Shown piece by piece: positions 18,528 through 28,890 of a stretch of 64,000 bases of DNA (within the stretch, counting starts at the first letter, position 1; each line of letters begins with the position of its first letter). A program made the position numbers and the translations under genes. The stretch covers positions 310,001 to 374,000 of the forward strand of contig NZ_WWCL01000003.1 of assembly GCF_009857835.1 (NCBI RefSeq), read 5' to 3'. The DNA comes from Duganella fentianensis. Its GTDB lineage: Bacteria > Pseudomonadota > Gammaproteobacteria > Burkholderiales > Burkholderiaceae_D. Below the pieces are notes generated by a model. The model ran no database searches. It was not told the DNA's origin and saw only the letters and a program-made list of their open reading frames with translations.

Positions 18528-20069
18528 ATGCAACTCAACCCATCTGAAATCAGCGAGCTGATCAAGAGCCGTATTCAAGGCCTTGATGGTGGCGCTGAAG
18601 TACGTAACCAAGGCACGGTGATTTCCGTTGCTGACGGTATCGTCCGCATTCACGGTCTGTCCGAAGTAATGCAGGGCGAAATGCTGGAATTCCCAGGTAA
18701 CACCTTCGGTCTGGCAATGAATCTGGAGCGTGACTCCGTCGGCGCCGTGATTCTGGGTGCTTACGAGCACATCTCCGAAGGCGACACGGTGAAATGCACC
18801 GGCCGTATTCTGGAAGTGCCAGTTGGTCCTGAACTGCGTGGCCGTGTGGTCAACGCTCTGGGCCAGCCTATCGACGGCAAAGGCGCTGTCGATGCCAAAC
18901 TGACCTCGCCGATCGAAAAAATCGCTCCGGGCGTTATCGCCCGTGAATCCGTGTCGCAGCCTATGCAGACCGGCCTGAAATCGATCGATGCGATGGTACC
19001 TATCGGTCGTGGCCAGCGTGAGCTGATCATTGGTGACCGTCAGACCGGTAAATCCGCCGTAGCCGTTGATGCCATCATCAACCAAAAAGGTCAGGGCATG
19101 ACCTGTATCTACGTCGCGATCGGTCAGAAAGCTTCGACCATCAAGAACATCGTGCGTTCGCTGGAACAGCACGGCGCGCTGGAGTACACCATTGTGGTGG
19201 CTGCTTCGGCTGCTGAATCGGCTGCTATGCAGTACATCTCGGCCTACTCGGGCTGCACCATGGGCGAATACTTCCGCGACCGTGGCGAAGATGCACTGAT
19301 CGTCTACGATGACCTGTCGAAACAAGCTGTGGCTTACCGTCAGATCTCCCTGCTGCTGCGTCGTCCACCAGGCCGCGAAGCTTACCCAGGTGACGTGTTC
19401 TACCTGCACTCGCGTCTGCTGGAGCGTGCTGCTCGCGTGAACGCTGACTACGTCGAAGCCTTCACCGGCGGCGCAGTCAAAGGTAAAACCGGTTCGCTGA
19501 CCGCACTGCCTATCATCGAAACCCAGGCGGGTGACGTGTCGGCCTTCGTGCCTACCAACGTGATTTCGATTACCGACGGTCAGATCTTCCTGGAAACCTC
19601 GCTGTTCAACGCTGGTATCCGTCCTGCAATTAACGCCGGTATTTCCGTATCGCGTGTGGGTGGTGCAGCGCAGACCAAGGTTATCAAAAACCTGTCCGGC
19701 GGTATCCGTACCGACCTGGCACAGTACCGTGAACTGGCTGCGTTCGCGCAGTTCGCTTCCGATCTGGACGAATCGACCCGCAAACAGCTGGACCGTGGTG
19801 CGCGCGTGACCGAACTGCTGAAGCAGGCTCAGTACTCGCCACTGTCGATCTCGCTGATGGCTGCTTCGCTGTTCGCTGTCAACAAGGGTTACCTCGATGA
19901 CGTAGCAGTGAAACAAGTGCTGTCCTTCGAAGCTGGCCTGCACAGCTACCTGAAGACCAAACAAGCTGCGCTGCTGGCGAAGATTGAAGAAACCAAGCAA
20001 CTGGACAAAGACGGCGAAGCTGCGCTGTCGGCTGCCATTGCTGACTTCAAAAAATCCGGCGCATTTTAA
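18528..20069 (+). CDS. atpA: ATP synthase F1 subunit alpha
   Basis: A 513-residue regulatory nucleotide-binding subunit, three copies per F1. The P-loop [20 protein letters not shown] is near residues 170-189, the [16 protein letters not shown] segment near 216-231, and the arginine-finger region [15 protein letters not shown] near 372-386. Length is exactly typical. TTAGGAG precedes the ATG. Codon use is strongly biased (e.g. CGT and CTG), as expected for high expression. Confidence 0.99.
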   Translation: MQLNPSEISELIKSRIQGLDGGAEVRNQGTVISVADGIVRIHGLSEVMQGEMLEFPGNTFGLAMNLERDSVGAVILGAYEHISEGDTVKCTGRILEVPVGPELRGRVVNALGQPIDGKGAVDAKLTSPIEKIAPGVIARESVSQPMQTGLKSIDAMVPIGRGQRELIIGDRQTGKSAVAVDAIINQKGQGMTCIYVAIGQKASTIKNIVRSLEQHGALEYTIVVAASAAESAAMQYISAYSGCTMGEYFRDRGEDALIVYDDLSKQAVAYRQISLLLRRPPGREAYPGDVFYLHSRLLERAARVNADYVEAFTGGAVKGKTGSLTALPIIETQAGDVSAFVPTNVISITDGQIFLETSLFNAGIRPAINAGISVSRVGGAAQTKVIKNLSGGIRTDLAQYRELAAFAQFASDLDESTRKQLDRGARVTELLKQAQYSPLSISLMAASLFAVNKGYLDDVAVKQVLSFEAGLHSYLKTKQAALLAKIEETKQLDKDGEAALSAAIADFKKSGAF

Positions 20070-20076
20070 GCGGCAA

Positions 20077-20096
20077 GGCGATCCTGCGGGATCGCC
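20077..20096 (+). other. Intercistronic hairpin atpA-atpG
   Basis: Perfect 8-bp stem GGCGATCC/GGATCGCC (20077-20084 with 20089-20096), 4-base loop, no T tract. It probably stabilises or processes mRNA rather than terminating. Confidence 0.6.
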
Positions 20097-20121
20097 CTCA
20101 GCGCAGAAGGAGTAAGGACTC

Positions 20122-22427
<2,306 letters not shown>

Positions 22428-22445
22428 TCATTGAGCTATTGCTGA

Positions 22446-22467
22446 GCGGTTCCGTACGCGGAACCGC
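22446..22467 (+). other. Intercistronic hairpin atpD-atpC
   Basis: Perfect 9-bp stem GCGGTTCCG/CGGAACCGC (22446-22454 with 22459-22467), loop TACG, no T run. Its position parallels the hairpin after atpA. Confidence 0.6.
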
Positions 22468-22488
22468 ATCACAACCGACAGGATAGAC

Positions 22489-22911
22489 ATGGCAAACACT
22501 ATACACGTGGACGTGGTTTCCGCCGAGGAGTTGATCTACTCGGGCGAAGCCGAATTCGTCGCGTTGCCGGGCGAACAGGGCGAGCTGGGGATTTATCCCA
22601 AGCACACGCCGCTGATCACCCGCATCCGTCCGGGCGCAGTGCGCATCCAGATCCCAGGCCAGGCTGAAGAAGAGTTCGTCTTCGTCGCCGGCGGTCTGCT
22701 GGAAGTGCAACCGAACGCCGTGACGGTGCTGGCGGATACCGCGATTCGCGGCAAGGATCTGGACGAAGCCAAAGCGGCAGCGGCCAAGAAACGTGCCGAA
22801 GAATCGCTGGCAAACAACACTGCCGGCATCGACTACGCGAAAGCGCAGGCGGAACTGGCAGCAGCGATCGGCCAACTGGCCGCCATCGCCAAACTGCGCG
22901 CCAAGCACTAA
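22489..22911 (+). CDS. atpC: ATP synthase F1 subunit epsilon
   Basis: A 140-residue rotor subunit that inhibits ATP hydrolysis. The N-terminal beta sandwich starts [20 protein letters not shown], with [19 protein letters not shown] as the family motif, and a C-terminal Ala/Glu-rich two-helix domain follows. It is the last gene of the atp operon; a rho-independent terminator follows about 20 bases later. Confidence 0.98.
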   Translation: MANTIHVDVVSAEELIYSGEAEFVALPGEQGELGIYPKHTPLITRIRPGAVRIQIPGQAEEEFVFVAGGLLEVQPNAVTVLADTAIRGKDLDEAKAAAAKKRAEESLANNTAGIDYAKAQAELAAAIGQLAAIAKLRAKH

Positions 22912-22930
22912 GCAACGCAAGCAGCACAGC

Positions 22931-22959
22931 AAAAAGGCAGCCTCGGCTGCCTTTTTTTT
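22931..22959 (+). terminator. Rho-independent terminator of the atp operon
   Basis: GC-rich stem GGCAGC/GCTGCC (22936-22941 with 22946-22951), extended by A/T pairs from the flanking A run, and followed by eight T (22952-22959). Confidence 0.92.
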
Positions 22960-23136
22960 CGTCCCGCCGCAGCGCTTGCGGCACCGGCCAGTGCGCCAGA
23001 TCAATCCGTCGCCACCTCGCGCCCCTCCGCAGCAGGCCGGTTTCTAGATGAATGCCTCCACTCTGGACGGCTAGTACGGCCTTGTTTTAATGCTATCTTA
23101 GATGCTGATATTGCTGACATTGAGCGGAGAACGAGC

Positions 23137-23811
23137 ATGGCATGGCTGCACGAATTTCATCATCGATCGAGGTTTGGCCAGTTGCTGGTCAAACGGGGGC
23201 TGATTACGCAGGAACAGCTGGACCGGGCCATCGCCCATCAGGAAGAGACCGGGCGCCGCCTCGGTGAAATCTTTACCGAGTGGGATGTGATTACCCACCA
23301 GCATCTCGACGAGCTGCTGCATAGCCAGCACAACATGCGCGCTGCTGCCGCCATGGCTGTCGCTTTACTGTCGCCGCTGACGGCCTTGGCTGCACCCGTC
23401 GCGCCGCAAACGCCGGCCAGTGCGCCTGCTGCAGCCTTGCAGCAACTGAGCGAAAGCGAAATGCGCGGCAGTTCCGCGCAGGGCCTGAGCGCCGATCTGG
23501 TGGCGCAGATCAGCCAGCCGGCCAGCGTGAACGGCGTCGCCGTCATAGGCGATATGGCCAAGCTGGTCAATCCCGTGCTGGGTTTTCTGGAAGCGGAGAG
23601 CAGCGTACGTAATGTCGTCTACGATGCGCGCAATGCCAGCGCCGCCATTCAGGCCGATGGCTCGCTGACTTTGCAGATGCCCACTTCCATCGGTGCGCTC
23701 AGCTTCAACAATGTCCACGTACGCGGCAATAGCGGCGGCAGCTTCGGCAGCGTGGAAGTGCGCGGCATAGATCTGAGCAGCACGGTGGTGTCGCTGGGCG
23801 TGCGCCACTAG
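23137..23811 (+). CDS. Orphan protein: GspE-N-like head, signal-like helix, beta-rich tail
   Basis: A 224-residue protein I do not recognise as a whole. Residues about 12-64 (FGQLLVKRGLITQEQLDRAI, LGEIFTEWDVITHQHLDELL) resemble the N-terminal helical domain of GspE/PilB-type ATPases, which is also found alone. Residues about 67-88 (MRAAAAMAVALLSPLTALAA) look like a signal peptide or membrane helix, yet lie inside the protein. The rest is Ala/Ser-rich, with a beta-like C-terminus (VEVRGIDLSSTVVSLGVRH). GGAGA six bases before ATG 23137 supports the long form; an internal ATG at 23335 would give a plain secreted protein. It is convergent with speD. Confidence 0.7.
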   Translation: MAWLHEFHHRSRFGQLLVKRGLITQEQLDRAIAHQEETGRRLGEIFTEWDVITHQHLDELLHSQHNMRAAAAMAVALLSPLTALAAPVAPQTPASAPAAALQQLSESEMRGSSAQGLSADLVAQISQPASVNGVAVIGDMAKLVNPVLGFLEAESSVRNVVYDARNASAAIQADGSLTLQMPTSIGALSFNNVHVRGNSGGSFGSVEVRGIDLSSTVVSLGVRH

Positions 23812-23823
23812 GCCGTATTCGGG

Positions 23824-24225
23824 CTAGTGACCGGACGGCTGGGCGCGTCGTTCGATGATGCTGATCTGGCGGCTGGCTGGTGCCAGCGCCTGTTCGATCA
23901 CGGCTAGCGCCAGCTCCGGTTGCGCCGTGCCGCACATGAAAATATCGGCGGCGGCGTAGCCATTTTCCGGCCAGGTATGGATGGTGATGTGGGACTCGGC
24001 CAGCAGCACCACACCCGTGACGCCCAGCCCCGTACCGAAGCCGTGGAAATGGCTGAACAGCACATGGGCACCGGCTGCCAGCGCGGCCTGGCGCAGCAGG
24101 CTTTCCAGCGTAGCGCAATCGCTCAGGCGCTGGGGTGCTATGCCGCTCAGGTCAGCCAGCAGATGCAGGCCGGCCGGCTGATGGATGGCCGCAGGGGCCA
24201 GTTCGGGCAAAGCGACGCGCTTCAT
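23824..24225 (-). CDS. speD: S-adenosylmethionine decarboxylase proenzyme
   Basis: A 133-residue class 1B AdoMet decarboxylase that makes decarboxylated SAM, the aminopropyl donor for spermidine. The self-cleavage site is in LLAESHITIHTWPENGYAA (about residues 77-95): chain cleavage before the Ser creates the pyruvoyl group. HFHGFGTGLGVTGVVLLAE and the later cysteine in ADIFMCG also match. It is the last gene of a leftward operon, with its ATG overlapping the stop of the small upstream gene (ATGA). The spermidine-synthase-like gene in the divergent operon at 27379 is the obvious partner. Confidence 0.93.
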   Translation of the reverse strand: MKRVALPELAPAAIHQPAGLHLLADLSGIAPQRLSDCATLESLLRQAALAAGAHVLFSHFHGFGTGLGVTGVVLLAESHITIHTWPENGYAAADIFMCGTAQPELALAVIEQALAPASRQISIIERRAQPSGH

Positions 24226-24401
24226 TTGTGGCCGCCTCCGCCGGAACCGCCGCCATAGCTGCCGCCCCCGCCGCCTGTGTGCGAACTCCAGGTGCTACCG
24301 CGATAGCCATGGCCGGCACTGCTGCCACTGCCAAAACTGATCCAGCTGCTGGCCGATGTCACGAACGCCACCACGATGGCATACAGCAGATATTTGCTCA
24401 T
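24222..24401 (-). CDS. Small Gly/Ser-rich membrane peptide of the SPFH/polyamine operon
   Basis: A 59-residue open frame. It starts MSKYLLYAIVVAFVTSASS, one hydrophobic helix or signal, followed by a Ser/Gly-rich, Trp- and Tyr-containing tail that ends GGGSGGGGHK. Both junctions are 4-base ATGA overlaps, with the DUF4178 gene upstream and with speD downstream, which is strong evidence that it is translated. The function is unknown. It may be a short membrane peptide that assists the DUF4178 or SPFH protein. Low-complexity tails of this kind drift fast, so homologues will be hard to find by sequence. Confidence 0.75.
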   Translation of the reverse strand: MSKYLLYAIVVAFVTSASSWISFGSGSSAGHGYRGSTWSSHTGGGGGSYGGGSGGGGHK

Positions 24402-25876
24402 GACGACTCCCCGTTATCGAGGAACCAGGCAGGTAGGTAGATTGCCGCCGCGCCTATCAGGCTGAGGAACCAGGTGGAAGAAAAATTGATCAGCAAGGGG
24501 ATCGCATTAAAAGCCAGCATCACCCAGATGACGCGCTGGGCCAGCCTGCGGTGATAGCGCGCATCGCGCCCGCTGCCCGCCGCTGTCGCTGTTCCGCGGC
24601 GAGGTGCGCCTTTGAACTGGCTGCCAAACCAGGCCGCCAGCTGGTCGGTCGCAACCGGGGCTGAGCGTGACCACGTCATTTCCTGCGCGGTGGTTTCGCT
24701 GGCCAGTCTGAGCTGGCCGGCGCTGTATTCCGATACCTGGGTACGGTCGCCGACGGCCACGCGCCAGTTGAAGGCGCCGGCGGCAAAAGTGACCACCGAG
24801 CCGTAGTCATACAGCTTGCTGTACTGGGTGCGCTCCACCACCACGCCCGGTGCACCGGGCTGGTAGCTGAGTGGCCATTCGGACAGCACATTGGCGCCGG
24901 ACCAGCCTTCATCCGTTTCGACCAGCCACGAGAAACCGGCGCGCGTGCCGTACAGCAGATACTCGTTCCACTGCGTGCCTTCATCGTCGGCGCGGCGCAT
25001 CATGCCGATGATGGTGAAATCCTGATTGTTGATGCGTGCCGTGGCACCCAGTTCTATGCTCATCGGTACGCTGGCCAGCCGCTCGCCGGCCGCCAGCACG
25101 GCCGCTTTGGGGCTGGCCGCATCGATCTGGCTGTGGCAGGACTGGCACACCAGCGTGGTGGTCACGCCGGGCAGGTATTTGATCTGCGTGCCGCAGGCAG
25201 GGCAGTCGAGCGCACTGAGTTTGCCCCGATAACGTCCCGCTGCGCGCTGGATCGCCTCGTCGTCGCGCAGTAGCTGGCATTGCAGGCTGTCGAGCGTGAC
25301 GGCCAGCCCCGTGTAGATTACGGGCTGCGGACCATCCGAGTAATCGAGCGTGATGAATTCGCTGCCGCGGCGGAAGTCGGCCACGCGTGCCTGATAGCCA
25401 TCGCCTACCTTGAACGGCAGCTCGCCCTGACCACCCACGCAGTCGGCCACGCGGATTTCGGCCGCCGTGTAGGGCGCGCCATTCAGATCGTAGGTATAGC
25501 CCGGATGTAGTGCGTCAAACGGTGGCAGCGCCGCCGTGCCGCGGTACTCGGCGGTGATGGTGTACAGGCCGGAGGAATCGCCCAGCCAGGAGGTGGTGCC
25601 GTCATCGAACAGCAGATACCACTCGTTCCACAACCCCGCGTCGTAGCGTAGCTGCAGCCGGCCCACTACCGTGAACGGGCGCTGGCCCAGCACGCCGCTG
25701 GTGCCGATCTGGATAGGCGAGTAGTCCTCCAGTACGGACGACATCTTGCCGAGATCGCGCACGGCATCGGCATCTTTCAGTACGCTGGTGCTGCAGTATT
25801 CGCAGACAGCCATGACCGAAGCATGCGAGCGGAAATGGACTTCCGCACCGCAGCTAGGACAGGAAACGGTTTGCAT
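24398..25876 (-). CDS. DUF4178 protein with two zinc ribbons and C-terminal membrane helices
   Basis: A 492-residue protein. Zinc ribbon 1 is at residues 6-29 (CPSCG ... CEYC). The first DUF4178 unit follows (VVGRLQLRYDAGLWNEWYLL with TTSWLGDSSGLY). Zinc ribbon 2 lies near 225-250 (CPACG ... CQSCHS). The second DUF4178 unit (IIGMMRRADDEGTQWNEYLL, FSWLVETDEGWS) follows, then a basic linker and two hydrophobic helices at about 447-486. DUF4178 has no known biochemical role. The tandem ribbon-DUF layout suggests an internal duplication. It is coupled to the small gene downstream and lies 20 bases after the SPFH gene. Confidence 0.88.
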   Translation of the reverse strand: MQTVSCPSCGAEVHFRSHASVMAVCEYCSTSVLKDADAVRDLGKMSSVLEDYSPIQIGTSGVLGQRPFTVVGRLQLRYDAGLWNEWYLLFDDGTTSWLGDSSGLYTITAEYRGTAALPPFDALHPGYTYDLNGAPYTAAEIRVADCVGGQGELPFKVGDGYQARVADFRRGSEFITLDYSDGPQPVIYTGLAVTLDSLQCQLLRDDEAIQRAAGRYRGKLSALDCPACGTQIKYLPGVTTTLVCQSCHSQIDAASPKAAVLAAGERLASVPMSIELGATARINNQDFTIIGMMRRADDEGTQWNEYLLYGTRAGFSWLVETDEGWSGANVLSEWPLSYQPGAPGVVVERTQYSKLYDYGSVVTFAAGAFNWRVAVGDRTQVSEYSAGQLRLASETTAQEMTWSRSAPVATDQLAAWFGSQFKGAPRRGTATAAGSGRDARYHRRLAQRVIWVMLAFNAIPLLINFSSTWFLSLIGAAAIYLPAWFLDNGESS

Positions 25877-25895
25877 GTAGTTGCTGGCGCCCCGC

Positions 25896-26924
25896 TTAAC
25901 CTATGAGTTTTTTCAGCAGTTCGGCTTTGCTGCTGTCGTAGTCGGTCGCCGAAATCAGGCCTTTGTCGAGCAGGCCTTTGAGTTTTTCCAGCCGCGCTTC
26001 GATGCTGTCTTCGGCCGCTGCAGTGGCCGGCGCTGCTGCTGCCGGCGCGATGGCACCACCCAGCGCCTGACCCATCACCTGACCGAGCGAGACGCCGGCA
26101 CCGAGGCCCATGCCGAGGCCAGCCACGCCACCTTCGTTCTGGGCGGCCAGCGGAATCGCGTTGGCGGTCTGGTAGCGGGTATAACCGGTCATCTTGTCGG
26201 CGCTCATGCCGCCTTTCATACCGGCCGAAATCCGTTCGTCCAGTGCCGATTGCAGTTCTTCCGGCAGGCTCACGCTGGCCACGTTGAATTCATCGAGGCC
26301 GATGCCGTAGCGCGCGAAGGCCGTGCCCAGATCACCCTTGATCTGCTGCGCCATCAGCATCTGGTTGGCGGCCATGTCGAGGAAGGGCACTTGCGAGCTG
26401 CCCAGCGAACCGGCCATGCTGGCCATCAGGATGCCGCGCAGCTGTTCTTCCACCTCGTCGCGCGTGTACAGCTCGCGCGTACCGCTGATCTCCTTGAAGA
26501 ACAGGCGCGGGTCCGTCACGCGGTAGGAATACATGCCGAAGGCGCGCACGCGCACCATGTCGAAATCCTTGTCGCGGATGGTGATCGGTTGCGGCGTGCC
26601 CCATTTGCGCGCCGTCTGCACGCGCGTGCTGAAGAAGTACACATCCGATTTGAACGGCGATTCGAACAGCTTGTCCCAGTTCATCAGGTTGGTCAGCAGG
26701 GGCAGGGTCTGGGTGCTCAGCTTGTGGGTGCCGGGGCCGAACACGTCGGCGATCTGGCCTTCGTTGACGAAGACGGCCATCTGCGATTCGCGCACGATCA
26801 GCACGCCGCCATTCTGGATTTCCTGATCCTGCATGGGGAAGCGCCACGCCAGTACGCCGTCGGCACTTTCGTTCCACTGAATTACGTCGATAAACTGCTT
26901 CTTGATAAAGCTACCGATGCCCAT
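25896..26924 (-). CDS. SPFH-domain protein (YdjI/virion-core-like) with SHOCT-type tail
   Basis: A 342-residue SPFH (stomatin/prohibitin-like) protein. The start is placed at MGIGSFIKKQF because GAGGA lies six bases upstream; the frame is open further but overlaps the DUF350 gene. VLIVRESQMAVFVNEGQIADVF (about 40-61) opens the SPFH fold, DMVRVRAFGMYSYRVTDPRLF continues it, and a Gly/Met-rich linker follows. The final ARLEKLKGLLDKGLISATDYDSSKAELLKKL is a short C-terminal SHOCT-like helical hairpin. Such proteins scaffold membrane-surface assemblies. It is the second gene of the leftward DUF350-speD operon. Confidence 0.9.
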   Translation of the reverse strand: MGIGSFIKKQFIDVIQWNESADGVLAWRFPMQDQEIQNGGVLIVRESQMAVFVNEGQIADVFGPGTHKLSTQTLPLLTNLMNWDKLFESPFKSDVYFFSTRVQTARKWGTPQPITIRDKDFDMVRVRAFGMYSYRVTDPRLFFKEISGTRELYTRDEVEEQLRGILMASMAGSLGSSQVPFLDMAANQMLMAQQIKGDLGTAFARYGIGLDEFNVASVSLPEELQSALDERISAGMKGGMSADKMTGYTRYQTANAIPLAAQNEGGVAGLGMGLGAGVSLGQVMGQALGGAIAPAAAAPATAAAEDSIEARLEKLKGLLDKGLISATDYDSSKAELLKKLIG

Positions 26925-26940
26925 AATGGTCCTCGCGTTG

Positions 26941-27327
26941 TTAGGAAATGCAGGCGCCGTTGATGACGCCGATGGAAATGGAAATGGCGCCCAGCAGGCC
27001 GCCAAAAGCTGCGTTGTTGCCCTCGATCTGGTCTTTGGCCATGTTCAGCAGCCGCGTGGTGACGGCATAGGCCAGCATCTGGACCACCATGGCACCGGCG
27101 GCCCACATGACGAATTCGCGGTAGTCGGCCGTGTGCACGAGGGCCGAACCGATGGTGATGGAAAAGCCGATCAGCGCGCCGCCCAGTGACAGGGCTGCCG
27201 CCAGATTGCCCTGCCGGATCAGCAGTACTTCGTCAAACGGAGTCCAGGAAGTGTAGGCTTTGAAGAACACCGCCAGTAGCACGGCGGCCAGTAACAGGTG
27301 GATCAGATAATTTAGGATGGCGGGCAC
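26941..27327 (-). CDS. DUF350 (YjfL-type) inner-membrane protein
   Basis: A 128-residue protein with four predicted membrane helices in two repeats: LIHLLLAAVLLAVFFKAYTS, then GNLAAALSLGGALIGFSITI, VMWAAGAMVVQMLAYAVTTR and NAAFGGLLGAISISIGVING. This is the DUF350 fold. In E. coli the relative yjfL sits in the yjfIJKLMC cluster with a PspA-like gene and a glutathionylspermidine-synthase-like gene, again tying DUF350 to membrane stress and polyamines. It is first in the leftward operon, 51 bp from the divergent spermidine-synthase-like gene. Confidence 0.9.
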   Translation of the reverse strand: MPAILNYLIHLLLAAVLLAVFFKAYTSWTPFDEVLLIRQGNLAAALSLGGALIGFSITIGSALVHTADYREFVMWAAGAMVVQMLAYAVTTRLLNMAKDQIEGNNAAFGGLLGAISISIGVINGACIS

Positions 27328-27378
27328 GGCACACCTTCAGTTAAAGTGGTTGACTTGATAATAGTGCAAAATCGACGA
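27328..27378. promoter_or_regulatory. Shared divergent promoter gap of the SPFH/polyamine cassette
   Basis: Only 51 bp separate the two divergent starts. A TTGACT is visible on the + strand (from 27349), and TTGCAC with an AT-rich hexamer about 17 bases away on the - strand. The promoters must overlap, so one regulator could control both operons. The motifs are weak; the gap length is the firm fact. Confidence 0.5.
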
Positions 27379-28890
27379 ATGAACAAAAAGATTCTGATCC
27401 TGTCCGTTTTTGTGGTGGCTTCCTGTGGTCTGGCCTATGAACTGATCGCCGGCGCGCTGTCGAGCTACCTGCTGGGTGATTCTATCCTGCAGTTCTCCAC
27501 CATCATCGGTTGCTATCTGTTTGCTATGGGTGTAGGTGCCCACCTGTCCAAATATGTGCGCGATGAAGATGTGCTGGCCCGCTTCGTCGATATCGAACTG
27601 GCGGTGGGACTGGTCGGTGGCCTGTCGGCCGCACTGCTGTTTCTGACCTTCTCGTGGATGGCCGCGCCGTTCCGCACGCTGCTGTATGTGATGGTGTTTC
27701 TGGTCGGCGCTTTCGTCGGCATGGAAGTGCCGCTGGTGATGCGTGCGCTGAATGCGCGCCAGACGGCGTTCAATGAACTGGTCAGCCGTGTGCTGACTTT
27801 CGATTATCTGGGTGCGCTGGCCGTATCGCTGCTGTTCCCGCTGGTGCTGGCGCCGTATCTGGGGCTGGTGCGTACGGGTTTCTTGTTCGGCATGCTCAAT
27901 GTCGGCGTGGCCCTGTGGACAATTACCGTGTTCCGCACAGAGCTGCAGAATGTGGCAGGGCGTATGCTGCGCGCGGCCAGTGTGCTGTGCGTGCTGGTGT
28001 TCGGTTTTGCCTTTGCCGACAAGCTGACCTACTGGGGCGAGCATGGCCTGTTCGGCGATGAAATCGTATATGCCACCACCACGCCCTACCAGCGGCTGGT
28101 GATCACCCACTGGAAGGATGATCTGCGCCTGTACATCAACGGCAATCTGCAGTTTTCCTCGCGCGATGAATACCGCTATCACGAAGCGCTGGTGCATCCG
28201 GTACTGCAGCCGCTGCCATGGGCCAAACGGGTGCTGGTGCTGGGTGGCGGCGACGGCCTCGCGTTGCGCGAAATCCTGCGTTATCCACAGATCGAGCACG
28301 TGACGCTGGTCGATCTCGATCCGGCCATGACGGGCGCTTTCAGCAAGCGCGAAGAACTGGTCAAGCTCAATCACGGCTCGTTCAGCGACCAGCGCGTGCG
28401 GGTGATTAATGCCGATGCGGCGATCTGGCTGGAACAGCACGATGATATGTTTGATGCCGTGATCGTCGATTTCCCCGATCCGTCCAGCTTCGCACTGGGC
28501 AAGCTGTATTCCGTGCCGTTCTACGGCATGGTGAAAAAGCATCTGGCAGCCAACGGCCTGATGGTGGTGCAATCGACTTCGCCGTTCTTTGCGCCGCATG
28601 CCTACTGGACCATCGACGCCACGCTGCGCGAAGTGGGGCTGAAAACCTATCCCTACCACGCCTATGTGCCCTCGTTCGGCGAATGGGGCTTCATCCTCGC
28701 CACGCCGCAGGCCGACTACAGGGCGCCCACCAGCTACCGCCTGCCGATGCGCTATCTGAATGCCGACACGACGCGCGAAATGTTCAGCTTCCCGCCCGAT
28801 ATGCAGCGCCTGCCGATGGCGCCGAATCGCCTGAACACCCAGTCTCTCGTGCATGAATTCGAGCAGGACTGGCGCAGGGTGATACGCTGA
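27379..28890 (+). CDS. Membrane-fused spermidine synthase-like aminopropyltransferase
   Basis: A 503-residue two-part protein. Residues about 1-210 hold six or more hydrophobic helices (ILILSVFVVASCGLAYELIA, with further helices to about 212). Residues about 225-500 form a SpeE-like Rossmann domain: LYINGNLQFSSRDEYRYHEA, LVLGGGDGLALREILRY, VTLVDLDPAM and VIVDFPDPSS, where the Asp residues bind polyamine and decarboxylated SAM. The likely reaction is aminopropyl transfer, donor supplied by SpeD from the divergent operon; the acceptor is unknown. ATG 27379 is chosen because the first helix follows it; an in-frame start at 27346 would add 11 residues. The stop overlaps the next ATG. Confidence 0.88.
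   Translation: MNKKILILSVFVVASCGLAYELIAGALSSYLLGDSILQFSTIIGCYLFAMGVGAHLSKYVRDEDVLARFVDIELAVGLVGGLSAALLFLTFSWMAAPFRTLLYVMVFLVGAFVGMEVPLVMRALNARQTAFNELVSRVLTFDYLGALAVSLLFPLVLAPYLGLVRTGFLFGMLNVGVALWTITVFRTELQNVAGRMLRAASVLCVLVFGFAFADKLTYWGEHGLFGDEIVYATTTPYQRLVITHWKDDLRLYINGNLQFSSRDEYRYHEALVHPVLQPLPWAKRVLVLGGGDGLALREILRYPQIEHVTLVDLDPAMTGAFSKREELVKLNHGSFSDQRVRVINADAAIWLEQHDDMFDAVIVDFPDPSSFALGKLYSVPFYGMVKKHLAANGLMVVQSTSPFFAPHAYWTIDATLREVGLKTYPYHAYVPSFGEWGFILATPQADYRAPTSYRLPMRYLNADTTREMFSFPPDMQRLPMAPNRLNTQSLVHEFEQDWRRVIR

Noticed and set aside
28281..28289. A perfect DnaA-box sequence TTATCCACA in the spermidine-synthase-like gene.
   Set aside because: It is a single copy in coding sequence with no second box, AT-rich unwinding element or dnaA gene nearby; oriC is not in the window.
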